The position numbers and the translations under genes were made by a program. The notes beneath the pieces are model-generated. The model did no database searches. It saw nothing but the letters and a program-made list of their open reading frames with translations, and was not told where the DNA came from. DNA of 64,000 nt from Pempheris klunzingeri (lineage: Eukaryota > Chordata > Actinopteri > Acropomatiformes > Pempheridae), in NCBI RefSeq assembly GCF_042242105.1, contig NC_092018.1, positions 29,171,167 through 29,235,166 on the forward strand. Direction: 5' to 3'. Below, one piece after another: positions 25,780 through 40,300 of the stretch (its first letter is position 1; each line of letters begins with the position of its first letter).

Positions 25780-26010
25780 GACTTGGCAAACTTGTTAGCA
25801 AACAGTTGCACAACCAGCAGTTACAAAGCAACATGCTCATTTATTTCAAGTCACATTTCCGGCCATTTAGTGAATGTGGATCCAATATTCACTCTCTTTT
25901 AGCTCTGTTTTTGGTCAGCTCCTGAGGAAAATATCTGGCACTTTAGCTGCTAAATGCTCCACTACATTCACCAGCTAAACCCCGACTGTGTCTGTGGGTT
26001 GTAGAGCTTT
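25780..26010 (+). repeat. dispersed repeat, copy 1 (plus orientation)
   Basis: A related segment occurs in reverse orientation near 61530-61750. Shared phrases include aaagcaacatgctcattta, ctcttttagctctg, gaaaatatctgg and ctttagctgctaaatg. The CACTTTAGCTGCTAAATGCTCC phrase also belongs to a fish-wide repeat I recognise. It lies just downstream of the hAT-like fragment and may be part of one composite element. A pentanucleotide (AACAT)n array sits at 25731-25755. Confidence 0.7.
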
Positions 26011-27680
26011 TGCGCCGCGGCAGCTGCCTGCATCGGCTGAGAACGACACTATGACTTTGAAACCCTGTAATGCTGAGAGGAGCTGCAGTTTCAGGTGCTC
26101 GTTCTCTAAAGGTTCATCACTCCAAGCAATGAGCGTCACATTGTCACACTGTTGCATGGTGATACATAGTTGGTTAAAATAATCTATTTTTGGGAACAGA
26201 CACAAACATAAAGGATCACAGCTTTTTTGTTGTCATCGAGGGGCTGCGGAGAGCAGTCAGTTAGTATCAAGCTGATAAAAATGCAGTACAACAAGCATCT
26301 GGAATATTGTTCAAAGCTGCAGTTAGCTTAGCTCCATAAAAAAGATAAATGTGTCCCTGCAAATGTCCAGAGAATAGCATAGGCCACTCATTCCATTCCA
26401 CCAGTACACAAGCACAGGACCGACGGCAGGCCCTAGAGCTCTTCGGTTAAAGTGTAATAAAAATAAGACTATTGCTCAAAAGCCTTAAAAAATTAACTTC
26501 ACAGGACATATTGCATGGATGCTGTTTCACACAGACATAGCAACTCAAAGTTTCCATTATGGCAGCATGGCAACTCTTTTTAACTATCATGAACATGTGA
26601 TGGTATGAGGCGACATGTTTAATCAGGCTGCAAAATCAGAATTTCTGTGTCTGTTTATGTGCTATGGTGTTTGAAAGGTCACCACAGTCAGAAGCATGTG
26701 TCTACTCCATAGTCTCAGCCAGTTCAAGCTCTGTCTGTGGTTTAAGTATAACATTTGTGTGGTGAAAACGGTGCAACACAACCACTCTTTTCTTGGTTGT
26801 TTTTTTCTTTAATGATATGCCTTACCCTCTGTTAGCTGCTTAGATTGAATTTCCCATTTTTGTATGGGAAAGCTTGTGGACTAAGTCCGCCATTAAAGAT
26901 ATGCAAAGAACGCATGCAAGAAACAGAGCTCTACACACGGAGAACGTACTGAAGGCCGTCAGGATGTTCAATATGAAATAGTCAGTCGGAGCATTGTCCT
27001 AATTTCCTTTCCTGAAACTCTTGATAATGACTTGGATTGGTAAAAAAGAAGCAATTTTAACGTTTTGTGTTTCAAGAGGTACGCACATGGAGGGGGGGGG
27101 TTAGGTCCTTACTATGCCTCACTATGCAACCTCTTACCTCCCCTTTTGGGCCTTTAGGAGCATCCTGTGACCCCCGACCTCCCGGACAATAGAGGCCAGG
27201 ACGTTTCCCAGTGAGCAGCGATGGAGCCAACAACAGGAACATGAGGGGTGCTCCTGGGAAACAAACTGTTTATTGTGCAGCAGGATGGACGTCCCCCCCC
27301 ACACACACACACACATCACACCATGTCCCAGTCACCTACCCTAACACACAGTCGCAGACACTACACACCTCTGTAGAGAAAAATCCTGTCAAACGACAGG
27401 TGGCTGCTTTAATGCCTCTGAACCATGCAACAACAGTTGTAGTCAAATCTCCCATCTTGGGTGTGCATGTGTATTTGTGTGTGTCAGCTGTAACAAGGAC
27501 AGTTCCCTTTGACCGAGGTCACAAAATATTACAATATGCTGTGGCTAAAAGGATTTTTTACTTGTTTTTTTTATTTTTATGAATCTACTCTCTTTGTGCA
27601 TGTCCCAGGACACAGCCCATAGAAAACGCACACATTGTTTCAACTCTTGCTTTCTCCTTCGTTTCTGCACCGGCTCAGGC

Positions 27681-27683
<3 letters not shown>

Positions 27684-27745
<62 letters not shown>
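27684..27745. repeat. (AT)n microsatellite
   Basis: 31 uninterrupted AT units, a perfectly self-complementary tract in the tcf7l1-ube2d4 interval. Confidence 0.97.
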
Positions 27746-27748
<3 letters not shown>

Positions 27749-30700
27749 GTCAAACTTTCTATTTGATGACATTACCAGGCCATTTGTTGGTGCTGCCACT
27801 GCCTGTCTGTTTCAGAGGAAATCCCTCCTTTGTCTCTCAAGGAAGCTCAGCAAACTGGGAAAACCTGAATTTGTCATCAGAATTCAAACAGCTGGAACAC
27901 ATTTAATGACGGAGAGTCACCGCTAAATGTATTAGTCAACACTCCAGACTAGTTATTACCTAGGCTCTGGAGACCACTCATTGCAAGAGCAGCATAGTAA
28001 AACAGTTTCCAGAGCTGTCAATCACGTGCCAGAACTGTGGTGCAACACAGAGACACAGGGGGCTCTGGGGATTGCTCTTTAAGTGCTTAACCCCAAAGGA
28101 TTACTGGTTCTTTATGACTATATGTGTGGTTTGTGCCTGTGCTCCACATGATGCACATCTGATAAGGGTGGATCAGAGGTGATAGACACAAGGGACTGGA
28201 TGTGAGCTCATTCTTTTTGCTCTCTCTGGAGAGACATCAAATCCTGATAATCAGAGAGGAATTTAAAAAAAAAGAGCCCATAAAGCACTTTGGAGATGAT
28301 GAATCCATAACTCATGCTTTCTGTTTGAATAACAATGATGTTCAGTGATATTGTTTCAACGCAAATGTCAAAAGCAAAGTATGCAAAGTGCAGTTTGGAG
28401 AACTGGTTTCATCTGAGTTTTTGATACTTTCACTTTAGTTCATTTCAGAGAAAAAACTTCCAATTTTAATTAAACATACTTCTCTGATGGCTTAACTTTC
28501 CCAGTTAAGATGGTACTTGCAAAGCATATGACACATTTTAAATCTGATGTATTGCTGTACCTAAAACTACCTAATATATGATGCCTTAAAAACAACAATG
28601 ATAACAATTTGAAAGGGACCACTCTTAAAAATTGGCCTCTGTTTATTTGATGCTGGCTGAAAATGAGTCTATAATTCTTGTATAACTCACCAGCACCGAT
28701 ACCAAAAGTTTTTAGGAATCACTCAGAGATTTTCAGGTCAAAGGCCACCTTAACACTGACAAGCAAAATCAAATCACAGCTAAGGAAATGAGCCATGAAA
28801 TACTGATTGCTCCATACATAATGACCCTTTTTCCAGTTACTTAGCACAAGAATTATTTGATTGTCCAGAGTGCTGACTTCACTGCAAACATGAGCACCGC
28901 TTGCACATATTGCCTGAGTGTATAATCAAATCAAGACCATTGATACAAGTAGTGAACAAATATCTCTCAGTATATGGGAACAATGGATCTTTGTTCCATA
29001 AGAGAGCTCTCAGAAAGCTAATACACTGACCGAAGGTAGAACACCTCTGGGGACTGTGAGCCCAGCTTGTGCTCAACATTAATTGGTTGTGCTTTTATTG
29101 GATAATTCAGACATTAGCAAGCTCCATTTAAGTTAATTTTGAAAATGACAGCGTGCATATGTGCTTTGTCGTGGTAGCCATGGGAAAAGTGCCATCGAGA
29201 AGAATATAGTTAAGCTCAGACACGGCTTTAGCATAATTGCCACAATAAGTGGAATGCTCTCTGTTGTAAAATGGAACTTCTTCTAATGATGATTCATGTG
29301 ACCAAAAAGACGGATCACTGGAGTCTGCTGAGTCCATGGTTTCAAATAACAGCACCATAGGCTATATTCCTCATGAGACAGGTCAACTAAGCTCCTACCC
29401 CCACCCATATCATCCCAGTTCTGACACATTCACACCTTGGCTCATACATCAATTTGGAACTTGGGCAGCAGCTCTGTAACTAAAAACTCAACTTCTGGAT
29501 ATAGGTGGGAAATTCCCCATGCGGGTCAGTGATATGTTGCCTAATAGAAACAAAGAGATTACTTGCTTATTGCTTTGAACGTTTACAAGGTAGCATCACC
29601 TCCTAACTGAAGGGCTCGCCGGTGTTATCTCTCACCCACGAACCCTACAGGTTTAAAGTGCACAGTAGCAGGCAAACCAATGCGATTTGAGATTTCAGAG
29701 GAAAGTACAGTAGGGCGACTGTGGGAGGCTTTGTGAACTGAGGCTTCAAGCCAACAAAGTGTGGGCTTGACTGTGTCTGAAAACCTCATGCTGATAAATG
29801 GCCTCTCCAAGTAGACAAACTCAGAACACAAGGCCCCTGCTGCACAAGACCCAAACTGCTACCTCTGCTGCTGGCTGAATCTGATTACAGGCAGGCCCCG
29901 AGGACAGGCAGGTCATTGAGAGCACAGAGATGAGCAAACAATAAGATATTATCTGAAGGAATCTTCAGCTTTCCAAAGGAAAATGGTCCCTCTCAGTGTC
30001 ACATTGACGATAGGATCCTCAACCTGACACTGAATCAGCCATTTAAGAAGAATGAACACTGCGACCCATTCATACACACTCACTAAAATAATGAGAGCTC
30101 TTTTTTCACTCTTGTTAAAGACATATAAAGGGAAGCTCATGAGGCTCTGCGAGACAAGGCTGTGCAGAAACCGGAGCATGCAGCTGACTCAGATGAATAT
30201 GCCTTTACAATGATTGGGTATTGAATGAACAATTCTATAGTCTTTTTCTTTATTCTTATGTACGTGTGAATAATACATGTGTTTGGCTTCATTGTACTTT
30301 GCTGCTCCATTGTCGTGCACTTTTGCACTTGAGCACATTGATTTGAAAAGTTAACTTTAAATAAACGAATAGATTCTGAGCATGCAACATTCAATTTGAT
30401 AGATGACACTGTAAAACTTGCAAAAACGGTTTCCGGTGTACGTTATCTATCCTGGCCATGCCTTTCCTGTGCGTTTTTGCTCTTTTCAAATAGTGACATC
30501 TTGTGGACACCTGGCCTCAGTTATTCTACTGAAGTCACAGACCGTATTAAGGCCATATATTACCCTGTTGTTTCAACACTGCTCTCCTATCTATATCAGT
30601 AGTTCTTGGATCTTGATAAGGATGAAGACTGTATTGTTCCTGATGACGATTTTAATACTTGAAGAAGTGTTTTTAATACAAATTAAAAAGTGACTCTTGA

Positions 30701-30800
30701 TCTAAGGCAGCGTATGATTGATTGGCAAACAGAAAGGAGGGAATTGGTTGCCACAGCCAAAATATAAGTGGATGTCTGCATTTCCAGGAAGCACCTGCAT

Positions 30801-30975
30801 GAAGTTTTGACTCAGTTTTGACTCAGTCTTACTCTTTATTTCAATTTCGTTGTGTTTTCTTTATTTCAATTTCGAAGTTTTGACTCAGTTTTGACTCAGT
30901 CTTACTCTTTATTTCAATTTCGTTGTGCTTCTTGCACAATGACAATAAAAGAATTCTGATTCTGATTCTGACATC
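30801..30975 (+). repeat. non-LTR retrotransposon 3' tail with internal 73-bp duplication
   Basis: Two tandem units (30801-30873 and 30874-30946) share gttttgactcagttttgact and ctttatttcaatttcgttgt. The second unit continues into cttgcacaatgacaataaa and a tail of GATTCT units (30954-30971). The combination of aatttcgttgtg, acaatgacaataaa and a short tandem tail is characteristic of the 3' ends of truncated teleost LINEs or LINE-mobilised SINEs. No open frame remains. Confidence 0.7.
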
Positions 30976-31159
30976 ATAATAAAATGTAATCTGATCAAAA
31001 ATAGGCCACGTGCATTTGCTTTGAGGCAATACAGTAATAATCATTAATCACCCTGATAATCACATAAGCCACATGAATTTTGATTTTGTGAGGTGGCTTG
31101 TCAAAAAAACAGAAAATTTATTCAGAACTACAATGATGGAAGTTGTAATTGTCAATTCA

Positions 31160-31462
31160 CGATTTGCAAGAAAACTCTCGCGATATTACCAAAAACTGTT
31201 TGCCAGCCACGGAGAGCAGTTGGGATGAGAGGGGAGAGCAAAATACCTCGGTTGTCCTGAAGCTACAGAAAAACCAAGATTTACACACTATATCTCGCAT
31301 AGGTTGTACTAAAACCAGAGGCCCAAAGTCTGTTATGTGTTAGAGGTGATTTCCTGAGTGTACGTATAGTGAGATTTGGAAGTACGCGGCCACAGAAGCC
31401 AAATTGTATGTGTGAGGTGCTAACTGTTAGCTGACAGGCTACCTAGCACAGCCATTGATGCA
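31160..31462 (+). promoter_or_regulatory. ube2d4: promoter and 5' UTR region of ube2d4
   Basis: This is the roughly 300 bp upstream of the ube2d4 ATG. A TCTCGCGA core at 31176-31183 is one half of the TCTCGCGAGA motif found in vertebrate housekeeping promoters. A cluster of GTTAGCTGAC and GCTACCTAGC words follows just before the start. No TATA box is evident, as usual for a housekeeping E2 gene. The transcription start is not determinable here. Confidence 0.45.
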
Positions 31463-34093
<2,631 letters not shown>

Positions 34094-36765
34094 GATCAAA
34101 AATATGAATGAGAACAAAAGTTTGATTTGTAACTTGAGGCAAATGAGCAACAGAGGAGAAAAAGAAAAACTAGACAACAGCCCATCTTGTGGAGGGGGAA
34201 GCGATACAATGAGGTACAGTGCCACCTGGCTTTCCATGTGCTGAGCTGCTCCCATGTGCTGTCCTTCATGACTTCTATGGATCTGCTGAGCAGGATCTGA
34301 TGGGCTCCTTAAAGCACTCCCATATGGAATACCGGAAACTCTTCACAGTCCATACCACCAAACTCAGACTTTAAACTGTTACTCCTGCTATTGTGATTAT
34401 CACGATCATTGTTGCTATTCATACGCTTCATTGTCACTGTCCATGAGTCATATCGCTGTGCCACTCAGAAACAAAATGTTTGATTGATTTAGGAGATGGG
34501 CTCTCCCTTCATTTCAGAGGTACTGTCTGTGTCCCACTGGATGTTTTGTTATTACTGTGTTTCCATGTATTTAGTGGCCTTTCTGTGTTGTTATTTTCGG
34601 TATATGTGCAATTGAGGCAGAATGTTCCCTGTTCACACACAATGGTGCGGTGCCATTACCAGCAGCCGATCTGTTGGCACATACTGTCTCTAACCCGGAA
34701 ACAATGTGAAAGATGGAAAGAATCACTGGTCCCACTGCATTTCAAACTGCATCAGTATTAAGTGGTTCTGAAGACACTGGAGAGCTGCTGGCCCTAGCGT
34801 CACTGTTGTGGGGCCTCATAGGGTGAATGTCAACTTCCATTTTTCTCACACATGCTGTCATTGCCCTTTTATCCGGTATAAGTAACCACCAATGGCTGGT
34901 GTCCATAGTGCACAAAATACTGCTGTTTGTTTAACTTGTTACTTGTCGTGTAGCTATGAACATAGCTACTCTGTGGCGTATAGCTAAGCTGTGCGCCACC
35001 TCCTCAGTTCAGTTACTCAGGTATCGAATCAAGTCATCAGCCTCTACACGCAGTGACCCATGGTGAGAAAAATGGCTGGGCCTCATATCATCAGGCTTCT
35101 GAAAGCTAGTACTGATCTGAAACTCAAGTTTACTGTTTTGTTCATGTTAAAGAAAGCGCTCACACTTCTCAAAAAGGCGTAACGATCAAAGACAGATCAG
35201 CACTCCAGAAGAACTGAGTTGCACAAAAAAAATAAATAAATACTGTCCCAGAAGTCATTTTGTCACCGAGAGGCTTTTTTTCTTTATGCCTCTCCAGTTC
35301 ATCTCATCACCATCTCGGTTTATTATAATCAACAACACTTGACGTGAGCAGCTTTTAAATGATGCGGTTAAACATGTACATGCTACTGTTTTCTAAAGTG
35401 AAATGAATGGCCTTTGGTTACAGTTTATTTATACCCAAAACAGGAACTCGCACAGACTCAACATTTTGCAGAAGCTCATAATTTGAAGTCATGTGCATCT
35501 TGTTACTTGAGGTGAATGAATACAGTAACGTGCCATGGCAGCGATGTGAAGTTTGTCAGCATTTCTTTGTTTGTACTCATGATCGGGTCTGCAAACGTTT
35601 CTATTGTTTTAGGTTTAATAATCCACACTAACAGTAAAACAGTTTGTCTCAGTGATACATTTGTGATCTTTTGTATTGTATCTTTGAAAGCTTTAGTTTT
35701 AGGACTTTTTTGTTTTTCTTTCGTCCATGTCACCAGAATTGAACATGATTGTGATGTGTCATAATGTAATATTAGTTTTAATATAATCCATTGTGACTGT
35801 TGGATAAAGTAGTTAGAAAATGCAATGTTTTTTTGTTTTGTTTTTTTTTTAATCTTGGCTCATAATGTGCTGATGCTGCCAATATAAAGGGAATTATTTG
35901 ATGTTATAAAGGGGAAGAATTTGGGTATTTTGAGGCGTTACTGAGCGGATTCATCCAGAATGGTCCATAGAAAAGCATGAAAATTTTAGAAGCTTTGATT
36001 GTAGAGTTAACACCATGGTTTAGGCACCAGATATAGATTTTTTCTTCATTGTTAGCTGCTGTAGAGAAAAATGTCTAAACAAGTTGTCCTGAAATACAGT
36101 AAATACGAAAAAATTTAAAACATGTATCCTCTAAATGCAGTGAAAGTCTTTTTGCTGCCAGACCACAGTTGAAAATGACTTGTGTGTAATAGAACTAGTT
36201 CAAACTTTGTGTGCATTGTTGTTTGTTCATCTGGCTATTTATTTATTTGAAAGCTGAGTATCTTCCAACTGTACGACTGAATGCAGCCTCACTTGATCAT
36301 GTGACTGATGTGACATTGACTTCCTTTGTCCAGTGTGCTCAATAGAGTTTATATAGGCAGCTTGGCATGCTTTGCACTCTGGAGAACCTTCTCACAGCCA
36401 TTTGCCTGATATCAGGGATTTCGTTACAATTCATCTGCCTAGCACCTCTGACTAAAATTTTAGCCTTAACCCTCATTCTGTGTAAATATAGATGTCATAA
36501 ACTGTAAATTTGCTATCAGGGCTGTATCCCCCATTTGGGTGATTCATTTCATTAGTAGACATGGAAACAAACCTGCTTGATCAGCACCAGTACTCCTGTT
36601 GAAAATCTCAGCCTGGCTCTCTCTGAATGCAGGACCAGACTTCACGCATATTAAAATTTGGAAGACGTGTGCTTGAAGCGCCACCATGAACGTCCACATA
36701 GCCTACACAAGATAACTATTGACCTTGTCATAACATACGAAATAAAGCTCATCTTGGTTTAAGGT
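34094..36765 (+). other. ube2d4: ube2d4 3' UTR (probable extent)
   Basis: After the TGA at 34091-34093 no credible coding frame appears for 3.2 kb. The sequence is AT-rich with poly(T) runs (35820-35850) and an AU-rich nonamer TTATTTATT at 36239-36247. The likely end is the AATAAA at 36741-36746. A 3' UTR of about 2.65 kb is much longer than the 444-base coding sequence. An earlier end is possible, because no transcript evidence is available. Confidence 0.5.
36741..36746 (+). terminator. ube2d4: candidate polyadenylation signal of ube2d4
   Basis: AATAAA followed within 30 bases by a GT-rich stretch (ggtttaaggttgtctgcagt, then tttgtgtgtctttgtg), the usual downstream element. Confidence 0.55.
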
Positions 36766-37343
36766 TGTCTGCAGTTTGTGTGTCTTTGTGATGAAGTAAA
36801 AAGGACCAGTCGTCCATGGATGGTGATAAAGGAAGAGCTAATGCCCTTACCAGAAACCCCCCTCCTCTAGATAAGCTGAGAAAACTATAGAAATGTCATA
36901 CATGCATTATAGCTCCTTCTGATTTCCATGTAAGGTCAATGAAAGAGCTGTGAAAACTTCATGTAAAGAGCCACCGCACTCAAGGGTGCGTTTGATTCAT
37001 CAACACTTCATGCGAGGTTTTTGCTGTGGAGACAACACAGTATTTACACAGGACAGTCTTTCATTTTACTTTACTTTCATAAAGTGAGAATGTGCTGCAC
37101 CTTACTACGTATTGCAAAGATTCACAGCCGTGATCGGCATAATAACAACAGCGAGACTAGCTCCGTGCTCTCGGACTGTCCCGGTGTGCCGCATGCAGGG
37201 TGCCGTGGCTGAGATGTGGCTGCTAGCTAAACGAGCTAAAGTAGCTTCCTGTGCGGCTGAAAGTCAGCAGCATCATCGCCACTCCTCCCAATAGGAAGGG
37301 CGCATCCCCGATAGCTAGCTGGCTAGCTGCACTCAGCATAACG
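36766..37343 (+). promoter_or_regulatory. dbnl: dbnl promoter and 5' UTR region
   Basis: Only about 580 bp separate the probable ube2d4 poly(A) site from the dbnl ATG, so the promoter must be compact. CpG content rises from 37110 on, and GCTAGC/GCTAGCT words cluster at 37220-37330. The transcription start probably lies within 37100-37340. No TATA box was seen. Confidence 0.5.
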
Positions 37344-40300
37344 ATGGCTGTTAACCTCAGCAAAAATGGCCCTGAATTGACAGCTGCGTTTAAAGAAGTG
37401 GTAGATGAAAAATCCAATACAAACTGGTAAGAAGCGGCACCTCGACACGGCGTTTAGCCTCATGTAGGAGGCGCTATGTTAGCTGCAGGGCTGGCTAGCT
37501 TTGAGCCAGTCGTCAAGTAAGTTAACCCTAACGACAGATAAACTTAACCTGCTCCTCAGTGGCACTTTGTTAACCACGGCAGACCTCCTACTTACTAAAT
37601 TAGCGACAGCGTTAGCTTGAGTAATCTTTGTTTTCCCCGCGGTTATTGCATCCTGGCGTGTTAACTGACGCTACAGACGAGCTAACTGGATAGCTAACCT
37701 GGTAACATGTTTAATAGCCAGGAAACATTCACTGGCCACCTAACAGGCTAAACGTTGAATCTCTACGCTTTGCGTGCATTTTATTAGCATCTTTCGACAC
37801 TCTTGTCTGCAGTGATGTTGAATGAATAAGTCGCTGGCTACCTCGCCCACTTCCTGGTAAGACATCGGAAGTTAAATACGAGCATATGTGTGAAAGTCAA
37901 ATCTAGGAAGTTCTTCTTTGTGCTACTGAACGCTACGGGAGCGTCTGTGCTCGCCTTGAGGGATGAAATGACACCTGTTGATGGCAGCTGCTGTGTTTAA
38001 TGATGATCTGATTTAATTAATCCCAAGGAGCGACTGCCAAGGGACTCCTGCTGGCCTCATACTCTAAAGATGTCTCTGTGACATTCCTCACTCAGTTTCA
38101 CCACAACTTGATGTTAGTGTATTGATAGATGTGAAGTGATCATTTGTTGTCAGTGTGAGCTGTTTCCCCTTACCTAGCTCTGCAGGTGTGCACTGCATCC
38201 ACTACACTGACCAGAGGCTAATGCCTGTATAGGGCCACTGGCACTCCAATAGTTTAATTTTCCAAACATGAACATATACTGGTCTGAAACTAACATACCA
38301 AGTAGAGATTTAATTGTTACTGTTCTATGGAAGGTCGTGTCAATAATAAAGGAGGTAGCTCTATATTAGATTATAGTTTTATCCCTCCCGTATCACCTAA
38401 TAGTCAGCAGTTCCTACTGTATACAGTAATATAACAATAAAGGCTACACAATGTCCATAAATTAATTCATAGACTTGCATAAACAGTTTATCTAAACCTG
38501 GCACAATTAAAATCTTAAGTGAATGTCAACATAATCTTTATGATTCATATGATTATCAAGTAGTTTCTTGCTATTCATGGCGTATAGAAACACTCCTCCG
38601 CTTATAAATAACCTAAAAAGCTGCGTGGCCTACACTGACCTCAAGAAGACAGACTGCAAGAGCACAGAAGCAAAGACTTCCTCAAATGCCGCCATGCTGA
38701 TGAAAACGACAAGGGGGGTTACGAAAAAAGAGGAGAAATGTGCCTTTCCTGCAGGAAATGACCCAGTATTAACAAGGGATTTTGTCTATGCAGGACTGCT
38801 AATCCATAGTTATTTTTATGAGGCATTTAATATCAAGGAAAAGTCAGTGGAATCTTTACTGGTGCAGGGGCACGCAACCTGTAAAAGTTAGTGGCACGGT
38901 TCATTTAAATGGGATTAGAGCTGCAGCGATACTTCCCCTGTAAAAGGTATCCTGTTGAAATAGAGCCTATGGGTGCAGGTTGCTTAAAATTGGTTTACAA
39001 AACGTCTGTTTTGCTTAGTACGAAGTGGTGCGACTTCTGGAACAGACTGTTTTCTGTCTGCGTGTGTCATCTGTTTAGCTGGTATTTCAATATCTTTACT
39101 GGTGTGTTTTCCACAGGGCCTTGTTCACCTATGAGGGAAACAGTAATGATATCCGCCTGGCAGAAAAGGGAGGTGAGTGACCAAGTAGATACTGTTATCA
39201 AGTTTTAATGATCTCAACATGATATTATCAAATGTGTGCAGGAATTTCATTGTCAGCACGCAGCTGCAGCACTGGAATATCGGCACAAAAGGATTGCGTG
39301 CCTCTGCTTTCTCACCCCGTCATTTGCAAGGGGAAAAATGTCCGCAGTTACACAACCAACCACAGTAACGGTTTGACTTTTCCACAATGTTTACGTATCA
39401 GATGGAGGATTGGAGGAGATGGTTGAGGAACTGAACAGTGGAAAAGTGATGTACGCTTTCTGCCGGGTTCAGGATCCAAATTCTGGTCTGCCTAAATATG
39501 TCCTCATCAACTGGGTTTGTGCTACACTTAACCACTGCACATTTGTCCGTCCTGTTTGTGGCAGCCATGCTTGAACTTGTAGATTCATTGTGTTTCAGAC
39601 TGGAGAGGGAGTGAAGGACGCCAGGAAAGGGATCTGTGCTAATCATGTCAGCGCCATGAGAAATTTTCTTAAGGTGACACTGCACTCATTTTTGAGTTTA
39701 AATATGCACATTTCACTTTTTCACTCCAGTCTGTTTATGATTGCAGAGGATGCTGTTTGTGTGCTGAATTGCATGTTAATGATTTGAGCAGGACTCAAAA
39801 AAACAAAGCACTACACAGCATGCTGCAGGCATTGTTGGGATAATGAAACAGCTTTGTTGGATTACTGTGAGTGTCATTCACATCGTGCCAGCAAACAGTG
39901 CATGTAAACAAACCACTGGGTGGTGCGTGCATAAACCAAGATAACAACTGTGGGCGTTTTCCGCATTTGTCTGAGTATTAAAATGAACTTGTATTTCTTG
40001 CTGTTTCAGGGCGCCCATGTCACAATAAACGCCAGAGCGGAGGACGACGTGGAACCTGAGGTGATCATGGAAAAGGTGGCCAAAGCGTCAGGAGCGAACT
40101 ACAGCTTCCACAAAGAAACCTCCAGCCGCTTCCAGGACAGCGGCCCTCAGGGTCCCGTGGTACGCAGCACATGCATTTCCTGCCTCATGCCCTCCTGTTT
40201 GTGTTTTATACTAGAAAAGATAAACGCAGGGCTGGACCAGGACTAGGCCAGCATCCCTACCACTGAAAACACATTTTTAAACAAATTATCTCTCAAAGTC

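Larger units (their letters stand above)
17721..31159. other. intergenic region between divergent tcf7l1 and ube2d4
   Basis: About 13.5 kb with no recognisable gene on either strand. The longest open frame (24163-24684, plus, 173 codons) is cysteine-rich but resembles no family, has no splice context and crosses a homopolymer run, so I treat it as chance. The interval contains several microsatellites, a teleost hAT-like fragment, a second dispersed repeat and a non-LTR tail, all listed separately. It also has blocks that look like regulatory elements, for example 21890-22360 and 24490-24880. A gene-free interval next to a developmental transcription factor is typical of a regulatory landscape. 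That interpretation is inference. Confidence 0.6.

Noticed and set aside
28879-29358. Two adjacent minus-strand open frames (66 and 76 codons) as a possible gene or transposase
   Set aside because: No motif of a known transposase or protein family, no plausible junction between them, and coding bias absent.
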